A DNA stretch of 63,539 nucleotides from Candidatus Geocrenenecus huangii (lineage in GTDB: Archaea; Thermoproteota; Nitrososphaeria_A; Caldarchaeales; Wolframiiraptoraceae). Shown here one piece after another: positions 45,687-55,330 of the stretch; position 1 is the stretch's first letter, and every line of letters starts with the position of its first letter. The notes beneath the pieces were generated by a model, which made no database searches, had not been told where the DNA came from, and was given only the letters and a program-made list of their open reading frames with translations. The position numbers and the translations under genes are program-made. The stretch spans positions 1 through 63,539 of the forward strand of contig JALNKM010000008.1 in NCBI GenBank assembly GCA_023268155.1. The letters run 5' to 3'.

Positions 45687-45870
45687 AAGACTCTAGACAT
45701 AGACTAATTATTCATGCTATAAATCTATTGTAGCGTAATTCGACGATAAGCGTTTAAAGCCCTTGAAAATTAGAGAGCTGTCATCCAGAACGTATAAGAT
45801 TGTTTCTGGAAAATGTTAAGGTCTATCAGAGATGTTAAGAAATATTTCCAAGCTCGTATTATAATATATA

Positions 45871-46323
45871 ATGGATGTGAGGATGAATTTAAATGAGAAG
45901 GATAGATTGATACTGAGAGAACTATGGTTAGATTCGAGCCAGAGTGTAAGGGAGATAGCTGAGAAGCTAGGTATGCCTAGGACCACGGTACAGGAACGAA
46001 TCAACAAGATGAAACGTGAAGGAGTAATAAAGAGATTCACGATAGAAGTAGACCATTCTAAACTCGGGAGATCTACAACCGCCTTCATTCTAGTCTCATT
46101 TATGCCTGGCCCTCAAGTCTCACAGAAAGAACTAGCTAAGAAGATCTCAGAATTGCCGGATGTAGAAGAAGTACATCTAATCACGGGGGAATGGGATATC
46201 CTCGTCAAGGTTAGAGGTTCATCCATAAAAGAGATAGGTGAACTAGTCGTGGAAAAGATTAGGTTGATGGACGGTGTGGCTAGAACAGTAACATGCGCAG
46301 CACTCTACACGGCTAAAGAATGA
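45871..46323 (+). CDS. Lrp/AsnC family transcription regulator
   Basis: 150 residues. The helix-turn-helix is in SVREIAEKLGMPRTTVQERINKMKREGVI, followed by a RAM ligand-binding domain (EEVHLITGEWDILVKVRG). A strong TATA-like TTATAATATATA ends right at the first ATG. The ATG at 45883 is therefore the more likely leaderless start. The ligand is unknown. It is divergent from the HMG-CoA synthase operon, which may be a target. Confidence 0.9.
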   Translation: MDVRMNLNEKDRLILRELWLDSSQSVREIAEKLGMPRTTVQERINKMKREGVIKRFTIEVDHSKLGRSTTAFILVSFMPGPQVSQKELAKKISELPDVEEVHLITGEWDILVKVRGSSIKEIGELVVEKIRLMDGVARTVTCAALYTAKE

Positions 46324-46361
46324 AACATAAGCCCCTCCAATCTAAAAATAAGTTAGTTAAC

Positions 46362-47111
46362 CTAGTAATTTAATTTCTTCAGGATTCCGCCCACTATATT
46401 TTCTATTTCTTTCCTGAATTCATGTATGTTTTCTAGTTTGTCTTTGATCGTCTTGAATTCTTCAAGCTTCGGGTAGTACGATACTTTGCCAAGAATATCT
46501 ACTTGGAGTTTTTCTTCAATCTGCTTGAGACCGTATCTTTTGAATAAGTCAGCCATGTTTACTATAATTCCTAGGAGTCTCAACCCCTCAGTCTTGGCAT
46601 ATTTTATTAATCTTTCAACAACGTTGAGGCTTAGCTCGGAATTCGTTGTTACCATAGCAATGCTTATCTTCTCTTTAAGGATTCGCTGAGTAAAGGTTAA
46701 CTCATCTCCCATCCCGGGTGGAAGATCGATTATCGTGAAATCAAGCTCGCCTAAGCTAAGTATTGAGAAGAAATCAGCTAAGAGGTCTATTTTATCTCTA
46801 CCAGATAGTGGGAAGGGATTATCTCCAAGGAAATAGCCTACAGATATAACTCTCACACCATTAGATGTTGGTAGCTCCAATCCTTCTTTCCCACCTTTAA
46901 ACTGTATATCTACTGGGAATAGGCTTTGACCTGCTGGACCGTGGAAATCAAGGTCTATGTAGGCTACGTCATACCCCCTCTCTGAGAGAATATACGAGGT
47001 AGCTGAAGAGATTATACTTTTACCTACCCCACCCTTCCCACTACCAAATAGTACAATGTTCTCAATATTCTTAAACTTCTTTTCAAGTAAGCTAAATCTA
47101 GGGTCAAGCAT
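46362..47111 (-). CDS. Mrp/MinD-family ATPase, likely HypB substitute
   Basis: 249 residues. Deviant Walker A SGKGGVGKS (24-32), DLDFHGP switch region and IDLPPGMGDE. Its position next to hypA and near hypF suggests the Mrp/MinD-type HypB of Thermococcales, which works with HypA in nickel insertion and replaces the GTPase HypB. It lacks the C-terminal CxxC of scaffold Mrp/Nbp35 proteins. An iron-sulfur or cell-division role cannot be ruled out. It lies about 160 bases downstream of hypA. Confidence 0.75.
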   Translation of the reverse strand: MLDPRFSLLEKKFKNIENIVLFGSGKGGVGKSIISSATSYILSERGYDVAYIDLDFHGPAGQSLFPVDIQFKGGKEGLELPTSNGVRVISVGYFLGDNPFPLSGRDKIDLLADFFSILSLGELDFTIIDLPPGMGDELTFTQRILKEKISIAMVTTNSELSLNVVERLIKYAKTEGLRLLGIIVNMADLFKRYGLKQIEEKLQVDILGKVSYYPKLEEFKTIKDKLENIHEFRKEIENIVGGILKKLNY

Positions 47112-47269
47112 CTATTCCACCAGGCATTCTATGTAGAATATCTCGAAGAATATTAAAACTTATTACCTAAAACTATGGATGGATTTTACAGCATATTCTC
47201 TAATCTCATAGTATCCTTGTACATTACGTAAGCATCACTCATCCTAGGCTTATATTGAGGGCTACGTAT

Positions 47270-47701
47270 TTAGCTTAAGTAGATTTTTGAGATTTCTAGC
47301 TCTTTCCCAGATTCTACGTCTATATCGATCCTCCCGCATCTCGGGCATCTTTGTAAGCCCGTGATCAAGCTTGGTATAAAGTGGATCGGTGGCTCAAGTT
47401 CTCCCTCCTCAACTACATATTTTTCAGTACCGAGCATCTGGTTCAAGATCTCTAAAGCCTTCTTCATCGACCACTCCTCTCTACAGTTTAAGCATTTGAA
47501 GACTGCTTTCGAAACAATTATATTAAATTTTGATCCCTCCAAGCTTGTTCCTATAGAAAGTATCTTGAGAGCTTCACCCAATACCTCTACATTCAGATCT
47601 CTTAACTCACCGACCTTTATCTCAACTTCCAATATCTTCTTGCCCTTAAACGATTCGAGCAACGTCGTAACTATGCCCTCTGCAATACTCCACTCATGCA
47701 T
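47270..47701 (-). CDS. hypA: Hydrogenase nickel-insertion protein HypA
   Basis: 143 residues from ATG 47701, giving the obligatory MHEW start with nickel-binding His2. AAGGAGA lies five bases upstream. Zinc is bound by Cys70/Cys73 and Cys119/Cys122. The 45-residue insertion between the pairs is like that of Thermococcus HypA, not the short bacterial loop. It delivers Ni to the large hydrogenase subunit together with a HypB-type ATPase. It is divergent from hypF. Confidence 0.92.
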   Translation of the reverse strand: MHEWSIAEGIVTTLLESFKGKKILEVEIKVGELRDLNVEVLGEALKILSIGTSLEGSKFNIIVSKAVFKCLNCREEWSMKKALEILNQMLGTEKYVVEEGELEPPIHFIPSLITGLQRCPRCGRIDIDVESGKELEISKIYLS

Positions 47702-47799
47702 ACTATTCTCCTTAATAACCTTAAACATCTAGAATATATCCATAATCTCTAATAGTTGTATCAAGATTATGTTAATCTAATGCTATTCATAGTTTAGGT

Positions 47800-50100
47800 A
47801 TGTTGAAGGCGGTTAAGATACTAGTCGTAGGTATAGTTCAAGGAGTCGGATTCAGACCTTATGTTTACCGTACAGCTGCTAAAACAGGCGTGAAAGGATA
47901 CGTGAAAAACATAGGGGGAAGCTCTGTGGAGATACATGTTGAGGGGAGAGCAGAGGACGTTGAAAAATTTTTAGAGCTATTCAACAATGAAAAGCCTAGC
48001 ATCATATATCTTGAAGATGTTCAGGTAATTGATGCCATGGTTGAGGGATACGATGTATTCAAGATTCTTGAAAGCGACCCGCATATCCATAGGAATTCTA
48101 TAATTCCGCCTGACTTCTCCATATGTGAAGATTGCTTAAAAGAAGTGTTAGACCCATCAAGTAGATTCCATCTATATCCATTTCATTCATGTGTGTACTG
48201 TGGCCCCAGATACTCGATGATAGAGAAGATACCATACGATAGGGAGAATACCAGCATGAAGGATTTCCCTCTATGTCCAAGATGTTTAGAAGAGTATCTT
48301 GACCCAGACAATATAAGGAGATTTCATGCGCAGGGAATAAGCTGCATAGAATGCGGCCCAAAAATAAAACTCTATACAAGAGATTATGAGTATGTTTGTG
48401 ATGGATACGATGCGATACAGTATGCGGGGAAACTTATCGATGAAGGATACATTGTGGCCGTTAAGGGTATAGGCGGATTCCATATCGCTGTCTCGGCTAC
48501 TCTAGACCACGCTCTAGAACGCTTAAGAAGGAAAAAGAAGAGACCCTCAAAACCGTTCGCCATAATGGTTCAAGGTATCAAGAATGCCTCCCAACTAGTT
48601 AAACTAGATAGTGATTCTGTAAAACTACTACAGTCTAGAGAGAGGCCTATAGTCTTGCTAGAGATACGTGATGAAGCTAAGATATCAAGTCTAGTCGCTC
48701 CAGGCTTAAAGCATCTTGGAGTCTACCTACCATATACCTCTCTCCACTACTTATTATTGATGAATACGAATGATAAATTCTCTGTGATGACCAGCGGAAA
48801 CCCGCAGGGAGAACCAATGTGCATCGATGAAGAATGTGCAAGAAAAAAGTTGTCGGAATTCGTAGATTACTTCCTAGTCCACAACAGGAGGATAATTAAT
48901 AGAGTTGACGATAGTGTTCTAAGATTCACTCGTGGAAGAATACTATTCTTAAGGAGAGGTAGAGGATATGCGCCAATGTGGACAACGCTACCCGTGAAGT
49001 TGAGGAAGCCTGTCATAGCGTTCGGAGCAATGCTTCAAAGTGCTGGAGCTGTTGGATTTGATGATAAAGCAATCTTAACACAATATATTGGAGATGTCGA
49101 TGAATATTATTGCTTCAGAGACTTGGAACGTTACCTAAAACTATTAATAGAAAACTACAAGCTAGACGTTTCCTCATCCCTAATCGTCTCAGATATGCAT
49201 CCAAGATATCCATCAACATTACTTGCAGAGGAGTGGGCCAAGAAATACAATACGCAGATCTATAGAATACAGCATCATTGGTCGCATATAGCATCAGTAA
49301 TGGCTGAATACCGTCTACAAGAAGAGGTGCTGGGGATAGCTGTAGACGGTGCAGGATACGGATTGGATAGAAGAGTGTGGGGTGGAGAAGTACTTAGAGC
49401 AAGCTATGAAGAGTTTGAAAGAATCGGGCACCTAGAATTACAGCCTATGCCTGGAGGAGACCTAGCTGTAAAATATCCTGCAAGAATGCTAGCCGCAATA
49501 CTGGGTAAGAAGCTAGGTGAAGAAGAGCTAGTTGAGACCTTGGAGAAGCTTGGCGTAATTCAAAGAGGATTTCCGAAAGGTGAGAAAGAAGTTAAGCTAA
49601 TTCTTAGACAGATTCGAGATTCTCCAGAAACCTCCAGTACTGGAAGAATACTTGATGCAGCTTCAGCTCTTCTAGGAATATGTTTTGAGAAAACCTATGA
49701 AGGTGAGCCAGCAATAAGACTAGAAGCGTCCACTAAGAAATGTGATGAAATATTCACTCCGAGAATACGTTATTCAGATAAGATCATACTAGATACAACT
49801 TCGATAATTATGGATGCTCTAGATTTGTTGATGGATGGGGTAGATGTAGGGAAGATAGCTTATATCATTCAAAAGACTATCGGGTATGGTTTAGCATTAA
49901 TAGCCGTAAAGAATGCAAAGAGGAGACACAGGCATATAATATTATCAGGCGGTGCAGCGGTAAACGAATACATTGTAGAAGGTGTCGAAGAAGCAGCTAG
50001 AGACTCAAGTCTACATGTTCTCCTACCTAGAAAGTATCCAGCTAATGATGGCGGGATAGCATTAGGTCAAGTAGTTATTGCAGCCCATCTATCCGCCTAA
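47800..50100 (+). CDS. hypF: Carbamoyltransferase HypF
   Basis: 766 residues, full length. Acylphosphatase domain (about 1-92, GIVQGVGFRPYVYR), two zinc fingers (CEDCL ... CVYC, CPRC ... CIEC), a YrdC-like domain with KGIGGFHIA and KRRPSKPFAIM-like sequence (KKKRPSKPFAIM), and the C-terminal Kae1-like domain with HHWSHIASVMAE and VDGAGYG. It makes the cyanide ligands of the NiFe site from carbamoyl phosphate, passing them to HypE, which is not in this window. Confidence 0.95.
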   Translation: MLKAVKILVVGIVQGVGFRPYVYRTAAKTGVKGYVKNIGGSSVEIHVEGRAEDVEKFLELFNNEKPSIIYLEDVQVIDAMVEGYDVFKILESDPHIHRNSIIPPDFSICEDCLKEVLDPSSRFHLYPFHSCVYCGPRYSMIEKIPYDRENTSMKDFPLCPRCLEEYLDPDNIRRFHAQGISCIECGPKIKLYTRDYEYVCDGYDAIQYAGKLIDEGYIVAVKGIGGFHIAVSATLDHALERLRRKKKRPSKPFAIMVQGIKNASQLVKLDSDSVKLLQSRERPIVLLEIRDEAKISSLVAPGLKHLGVYLPYTSLHYLLLMNTNDKFSVMTSGNPQGEPMCIDEECARKKLSEFVDYFLVHNRRIINRVDDSVLRFTRGRILFLRRGRGYAPMWTTLPVKLRKPVIAFGAMLQSAGAVGFDDKAILTQYIGDVDEYYCFRDLERYLKLLIENYKLDVSSSLIVSDMHPRYPSTLLAEEWAKKYNTQIYRIQHHWSHIASVMAEYRLQEEVLGIAVDGAGYGLDRRVWGGEVLRASYEEFERIGHLELQPMPGGDLAVKYPARMLAAILGKKLGEEELVETLEKLGVIQRGFPKGEKEVKLILRQIRDSPETSSTGRILDAASALLGICFEKTYEGEPAIRLEASTKKCDEIFTPRIRYSDKIILDTTSIIMDALDLLMDGVDVGKIAYIIQKTIGYGLALIAVKNAKRRHRHIILSGGAAVNEYIVEGVEEAARDSSLHVLLPRKYPANDGGIALGQVVIAAHLSA

Positions 50101-50136
50101 TGACTGGAAATTTATCTCCTTTCTAAATTCGTCAAC

Positions 50137-51231
50137 TTAGAAGAACTCTGTGCTGTAGAGCTTCTTTAATGCTTCATCTCCAACTATGCTTTCAGAGAAT
50201 TTACTTGGCTTCCTGATACCTCTATTTATCGCTGCTTCAGCTATCTCTGAGCCCAGCTCAGCTATCCTTACTAGTCCGAATACTATTACTCCTATCAAAG
50301 GTCCACATGGCATACATTGTACATACTCGACTAGTTTATGCATTATTCTTGAATCTCTATCTTGGTATGTTTCCTTATATTGCAGTATTACGTTGTTTGC
50401 TTCTTCGATATCTCCTGTAAATAATGCGTTAATAGCGTTAAAGCATATAGTATGCGATAGAGTACTCATCTCTACGAGGTAGTTTAACGCTTCCCCTTTT
50501 ATGTAGTTTTTATTTGGCTCTAAGTACTCGATATACTTGGACATATTCTCTATCCAATCACCTATCCTCTCCAAATTCTGAGAGATGAGTCTGTATAGTA
50601 TAAGGTCTCTTGAATCCTCTATCCCTATAGCTGAGTAGAGTTCTTTATTGGTTTGAGCAATAGTCAATAAACGTGTAATTAGGAGATGCATTTTATCAGC
50701 TTCCGGTTCTCTCAGCATTATCTGCCTAGCAAGCCCTGAATCTAGATCCTTCAATGCATCCGATAATTCTTTATGCATCGTCGAGATGATGATGTATAAT
50801 CTTCTAAGGAGTATTTGTATCGGGAATGATGATGGCTCAACCATGCATTGTAGTATTACCTGTAGAGGGGTTTCTTCAATTATTGCTGTCCCTATAAGTT
50901 TTCCCACAGTTCCCTTTATCACTTCCAAGTGTCCAGACCTAAAAGATGTTGAAGAGACAATCCTGATTATATCGTATCCGATAATGTAGTTGCCGATGAT
51001 TAATCTTTCGAGAAGAGAAGGTTCATTGCATTGGTCAGCGTATATTACTACTTCACGTTTCTGTTTTTCTTTCTCGATAAATGAACTAGGTCTAATCTTT
51101 AAAGACCCATCTTCTTCAAGAGTAAATACTATTGTATCACCCTTTTTCAACCCTAATTCCTTAACCCACTGATTCGGCAAAGTTATCGATAGAGTATTAT
51201 GTCCAACCTTCTGCAATCTCCTAACTATCAT
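50137..51231 (-). CDS. AbrB/SpoVT-PhoU fusion regulator
   Basis: 364 residues with the same layout as the protein at 41-42 kb: an N-terminal AbrB-type hairpin ([29 protein letters not shown]) and two PhoU-type repeats ([16 protein letters not shown] ... [16 protein letters not shown]). A TTAAATATT element about 25 bases before the ATG suggests a leaderless transcript. It is far from the pst operon, so it may act on another system. Confidence 0.85.
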   Translation of the reverse strand: MIVRRLQKVGHNTLSITLPNQWVKELGLKKGDTIVFTLEEDGSLKIRPSSFIEKEKQKREVVIYADQCNEPSLLERLIIGNYIIGYDIIRIVSSTSFRSGHLEVIKGTVGKLIGTAIIEETPLQVILQCMVEPSSFPIQILLRRLYIIISTMHKELSDALKDLDSGLARQIMLREPEADKMHLLITRLLTIAQTNKELYSAIGIEDSRDLILYRLISQNLERIGDWIENMSKYIEYLEPNKNYIKGEALNYLVEMSTLSHTICFNAINALFTGDIEEANNVILQYKETYQDRDSRIMHKLVEYVQCMPCGPLIGVIVFGLVRIAELGSEIAEAAINRGIRKPSKFSESIVGDEALKKLYSTEFF

Positions 51232-51373
51232 ACATAATATAAATACTTGTTAATATTTAAGATTGTTCCTTAATACTAGAAGATATTCTTCCATGAATAT
51301 ATGGAAAAATATAGTATATACTTGACTCATTAACAAAATTATATACTGAAGTTATAAAAAATACGTAATGTAT

Positions 51374-51787
51374 ATGCTTATCCATCTGCAATATTTTTTA
51401 CGGTGCATACATGCAGTGATAATCAATAATATCGATTCTGAAAAAACTCTAGTTAATCTTGAAGGAAAATGGAAGAATTTGGTAGACTTCGTTGTAGATT
51501 TAAAAAAGAATAATGTAAATATTCCTCAAAAGATTATTACTGTTTTGACATTCTGTAAATCGCTTATAAATCATTGTAAGTATCATGTAAATAATAGTAG
51601 TGATTCTCTTGAGTTCCAGAAGATTTTAACACAATTATCAAAAGATATGTTAGATATTGAAAGTAGCTTAATCATAATTGCAGCTAATAGGCTTGGAGAA
51701 CAATATGCGTTAGAGTGGAGTGTAAAGCTAGGAGAGAAAGATTTGGAGAAGTTGGTGCAGAGAACAGAGGTGGATGTGCTTGGCTAA
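51374..51787 (+). CDS. Hypothetical helical protein upstream of hdrC
   Basis: About 137 residues from ATG 51374. Given a TATA-like GTTATAAAAAAT at about 51350-51361, the GTG at 51416 with GGTG upstream may be the true start (123 residues). All-helical and soluble, with one internal CKSLINHC pair. I do not recognise the family. The stop overlaps the hdrC start by 14 bases, so it is the first gene of the hdrCBA transcript and may serve the Hdr complex. Confidence 0.6.
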   Translation: MLIHLQYFLRCIHAVIINNIDSEKTLVNLEGKWKNLVDFVVDLKKNNVNIPQKIITVLTFCKSLINHCKYHVNNSSDSLEFQKILTQLSKDMLDIESSLIIIAANRLGEQYALEWSVKLGEKDLEKLVQRTEVDVLG

Positions 51788-52292
51788 TCAGAATATCTTG
51801 CTTATCGAAGATGACGGTATTGCTAGGATAGCTGCTGAGAAATGTATCCAATGTGGTACATGCTCAGCTTCATGTCCTCTAAACCGATATATGGATTATA
51901 CTCCCAGACAGATAGTAGCATTGGTTAGAGAAGGATTAGTCGAAGAGGCTTTAAAGACTAAAACGATCTGGCTATGTTCAACCTGCTATCTATGTGCTGT
52001 ACGTTGTCCAGCTAAAATAAACATCGGAGAATTTATGACCGCTTTAAAGAGGTTTGCTTTGAAGAACGGTTACTCGAATAGTCTACTTTATCCTAAGTTA
52101 ATGAAGACTTATGTTGAATACGTAAACAAGTATGGTAGAGTATCTGAGCCTAGGCTTATGGTGAGTTTCTCCCTGAAGACTAATCCACTGAAATTGTTGA
52201 AGATGCTGCCAATCTCAATAAGGTTATTAAAAAACGGGGAATTATCGATCTCGCTTGAGAAGGTGCAGAATCTAGAAGAAATCAAGTTCTAG
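51774..52292 (+). CDS. hdrC: Heterodisulfide reductase subunit C-like
   Basis: 172 residues. Two ferredoxin motifs, CIQCGTCSASCPL and CSTCYLCAVRCPAK, with the HdrC layout and length. It passes electrons from HdrA to the HdrB active site. ATG 51774 or TTG 51780 could be the start; GAGGTGG lies just before both. It is followed by hdrB after 14 bases. In an organism without evident methanogenesis genes in view, the physiological thiol is unknown. Confidence 0.9.
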   Translation: MCLANQNILLIEDDGIARIAAEKCIQCGTCSASCPLNRYMDYTPRQIVALVREGLVEEALKTKTIWLCSTCYLCAVRCPAKINIGEFMTALKRFALKNGYSNSLLYPKLMKTYVEYVNKYGRVSEPRLMVSFSLKTNPLKLLKMLPISIRLLKNGELSISLEKVQNLEEIKF

Positions 52293-52306
52293 AAAATATC
52301 AAGGTG

Positions 52307-53230
52307 ATGGATACGGCTGAGAGAAGATTAAACGGTAAGCATTTAAGCTTTTACCCGGGATGTTCATGTTCCAAGAACGGTACTGCGAGACGTTATGGCT
52401 CTTCTTCCATAGCTGTATTGAAAGCTCTAGGCATAGAAGTTTCAGAAATAAACGATTGGAATTGTTGCGGATCTAACCTTTACAGAATTATTGATGAAAG
52501 AGGCTCATACTTTCTAGGAGCAAGAAATCTTTCCAAAGCATTGGAGATGGGCCTACCTGAGATCCTTATTCTATGTCCTGCATGTTTCTTATCATTGAAT
52601 AGAACGCTAACCGAGATTTCGAGAAATACAAATCTTAAAAATGAGATAGCAAAGAAGTACAGAGTTCTCGGAGGCCCAGCCGTTTCGAGGCTACGTATAC
52701 GGCATATAATAGATTTCCTAGTAAACGATGTAGGCGAAGAAGATGTCAAGAATAGAGTTGTGAAAAGACTTGAAGGATTAAAAGTAGCGGCATACTATGG
52801 ATGCCAGATAACTAGACCATATGGCTACTTCGACGACCCAGAGTTCCCAACATCTCTTGAGAGGCTTATTTCATGGATAGGCGGTCAACCTATAGAATCA
52901 AACTTGAAGACTAAATGTTGTGGAGGAATGCTGATGCTAACAAATGAAGAAGAAGTCTTGAATGTTATTGAGAGTATACTTAGATCATATGTAAAGAGTG
53001 GGGCTGAGTGTATTGTTACAGCCTGCCCATTATGTCATCTAAACTTAGAGATTGGGAGAGCCAGGCTGAGTGGAAGAGTTGGCCTGGATGAGAACTTTCC
53101 GATAATATACTTTACCCAGTTGATAGGGCTCTCATTCAATATACCTGTTGAAGAACTAGGCCTCGGTAAAGATGATGTAGGACGGATAACCGAGAAGGTA
53201 AGGTTAACAGCTACTGTTAAAGGTGTTTGA
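52307..53230 (+). CDS. hdrB: Heterodisulfide reductase subunit B-like
   Basis: 307 residues. Two CCG domains: the first with YPGCSC, WNCCGSN and CPACF, the second with YYGCQI, TKCCGGM and CPLCH. These bind the noncubane iron-sulfur clusters that cleave disulfides in methanogen HdrB. All cysteines are present, so a disulfide-type catalytic site is likely. It overlaps or abuts the hdrA start. Confidence 0.92.
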   Translation: MDTAERRLNGKHLSFYPGCSCSKNGTARRYGSSSIAVLKALGIEVSEINDWNCCGSNLYRIIDERGSYFLGARNLSKALEMGLPEILILCPACFLSLNRTLTEISRNTNLKNEIAKKYRVLGGPAVSRLRIRHIIDFLVNDVGEEDVKNRVVKRLEGLKVAAYYGCQITRPYGYFDDPEFPTSLERLISWIGGQPIESNLKTKCCGGMLMLTNEEEVLNVIESILRSYVKSGAECIVTACPLCHLNLEIGRARLSGRVGLDENFPIIYFTQLIGLSFNIPVEELGLGKDDVGRITEKVRLTATVKGV

Positions 53231-53231
53231 A

Positions 53232-55223
53232 ATGGATAATAGAATCGGAGTATACATTTGTCATTGTGGACTGAATATTTCTTCAACAGTTGATGTCCAG
53301 AAGCTTACTGAGTTTGCCCAAGGATTAGAGGGGGTAGTGGTTGCTCGGAATTATCCCTATATGTGTTCGGATCCGGGTCAAGAGCTTATAAAGAAAGATA
53401 TCAAAGAACACGGTTTAACAAATGTAGTTGTCGCATCTTGTTCTCCAACGATGCATGGACCTACATTTCAGAGAGTCTGCGAAGAAGCGGGGTTAAATCC
53501 ATATATGTTTCAGATGGTCAATATAAGAGAACATGTTTCATGGGTGACAGATGATGTTGAGAAGGCGACTGAGAAGGCCAAGCTACTAGTGGCCGCAGCT
53601 GTAAATAGAGTAAAGTTCCATGAACCGTTAGGGAAGATCCATGTTCCATTAACCCAGTCTGTGTTAATCGTTGGAGGGGGGATAACGGGCATAGAGACTG
53701 CTCTAAAGCTCGCGAATTCAGGTAAGAAGGTATACCTAGTTGAGAAGGAACCGTCTATCGGTGGTAGAATGGCTCAGCTTGAAAAGACTTTTCCGACTCT
53801 TGACTGTGCATCCTGCATCCTTACTCCAAAGATGGTTGACGTAGCCTCTAACCCAAATATCACCATACTTGCTTACAGCGAGGTTAAAGAAGTATCAGGC
53901 TATATTGGGAACTATAAGGTCAAGGTAGTAAAGAAGCCTAGACATGTTGATGAAAGTAAATGTATTGGATGCGGATTATGTGCTACGAAGTGCCCATCGA
54001 AGGTTCCAGACGAATTTAACATGGGTCTAAGTTTTAGAAAAGCTATCTACTTGCTGTTTCCACAAGCTATACCTAGAAAATATACGATCGATAGGGAACA
54101 CTGTTTCTACTTTACTAAGGGGATATGCCGTGTATGTGAAAGATTCTGCCCAACCAGGGCGATAAACTTTGAGCAGAAACCTGAAGAGATAATTCTCGAG
54201 GTTGGAGCGATAATCCTCTCAACGGGATACGATATCTTTGATCCATCCGTTATAAAGCGGTATGGGTACGGGGTATACAAGAACGTCTATACAGGGCTTG
54301 AAGTTGAAAGACTTACAAGTGCTTCAGGACCTACGAACGGCCGGGTAATCTTAAGAGATGGCAGAACCCCGTCGACAATAGTAGTCATCCATTGTGTTGG
54401 ATCTAGAGACGAGAACTACCACGTATACTGCTCAAGAGTATGCTGTATGTATGCTATGAAGCTTGCCCACCTGATAAAAGAGAGGGTTCCCAACTCAACC
54501 GTGTATGAGCTATACATAGATATAAGAGCGCATGGTAAGGGATATGAGGAATTCTACAGGAGAGTTCAGGAAGAGGGGGTAATATTCATTAGAGGCAAGG
54601 CGGCGGAGATCACTGAAGCTGAGAATGGGAAACTAATCGTAGTCTTCGAGGATACGCTGCTAGGAAGAGTACAGCAGATAGAAGCAGACATGGTTGTGCT
54701 GGCAACAGCCTTAGAGGCGAGAAAAGATGTGAAAGAACTAGCAAGGCTCTTCAACATCCCAGTAGATAAAGATGGCTTCTTCCTAGAAAAACATCCTAAG
54801 CTTGCACCGGTCTCCACAGTTAATAGAGGAGTATTCGTCGCGGGAGCATGTCAAGGGCCTAAGGATATTCCTGACTCAGTGGCCCAGGGAGCAGCTGCTG
54901 CAGCTGAAGCACTAGCATTGCTTAGTCAAGGGTCTGTAGAAGCAGAGCCAGTTATAGCTGAAGTTAACAAAAATCTATGCTCTGGCTGTAGGATATGTGT
55001 ATCCGTCTGCCCTTATAATGCAGCCGTATTCGATAGGGAGACAAAGACTGCGAGCGTCCAAGATGTACTGTGTCAAGGATGTGGAACATGTGTTGCGTCT
55101 TGCCCCTCTGGAGCTAGAACTCTTAGACAGAGAGGGTTTACAGATAGACAGATATTGGCTGAAATAGAAGCAATTCTCCCGAAGAAGCTAGTAACTATAG
55201 AGAAAGCCATCGCTGAAGCTTAA
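53232..55223 (+). CDS. hdrA: Heterodisulfide reductase subunit A-like, flavoprotein
   Basis: 663 residues from ATG 53232. FAD-binding GGGITGIE (148-155), an N-terminal cysteine domain (Cys10, Cys12), inserted [4Fe-4S] motifs (CIGCGLCATKC, CRVCERFC), and two C-terminal clusters (CSGCRICVSVC, CQGCGTCVASC). This is full HdrA with the flavin expected for electron bifurcation or confurcation. No mvhD-like, formate dehydrogenase or F420 partner gene is in the window, so the electron source must be encoded elsewhere. Confidence 0.93.
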   Translation: MDNRIGVYICHCGLNISSTVDVQKLTEFAQGLEGVVVARNYPYMCSDPGQELIKKDIKEHGLTNVVVASCSPTMHGPTFQRVCEEAGLNPYMFQMVNIREHVSWVTDDVEKATEKAKLLVAAAVNRVKFHEPLGKIHVPLTQSVLIVGGGITGIETALKLANSGKKVYLVEKEPSIGGRMAQLEKTFPTLDCASCILTPKMVDVASNPNITILAYSEVKEVSGYIGNYKVKVVKKPRHVDESKCIGCGLCATKCPSKVPDEFNMGLSFRKAIYLLFPQAIPRKYTIDREHCFYFTKGICRVCERFCPTRAINFEQKPEEIILEVGAIILSTGYDIFDPSVIKRYGYGVYKNVYTGLEVERLTSASGPTNGRVILRDGRTPSTIVVIHCVGSRDENYHVYCSRVCCMYAMKLAHLIKERVPNSTVYELYIDIRAHGKGYEEFYRRVQEEGVIFIRGKAAEITEAENGKLIVVFEDTLLGRVQQIEADMVVLATALEARKDVKELARLFNIPVDKDGFFLEKHPKLAPVSTVNRGVFVAGACQGPKDIPDSVAQGAAAAAEALALLSQGSVEAEPVIAEVNKNLCSGCRICVSVCPYNAAVFDRETKTASVQDVLCQGCGTCVASCPSGARTLRQRGFTDRQILAEIEAILPKKLVTIEKAIAEA

Positions 55224-55330
55224 CCGAAAACGCTCCTCCTAAATCTACCATTTATCTTCATCCATCGCTCTTCCGACATGTATAATGTTTAAAAATCCTT
55301 ATTAGATATCCGAGATACTATGTCTAAGGC

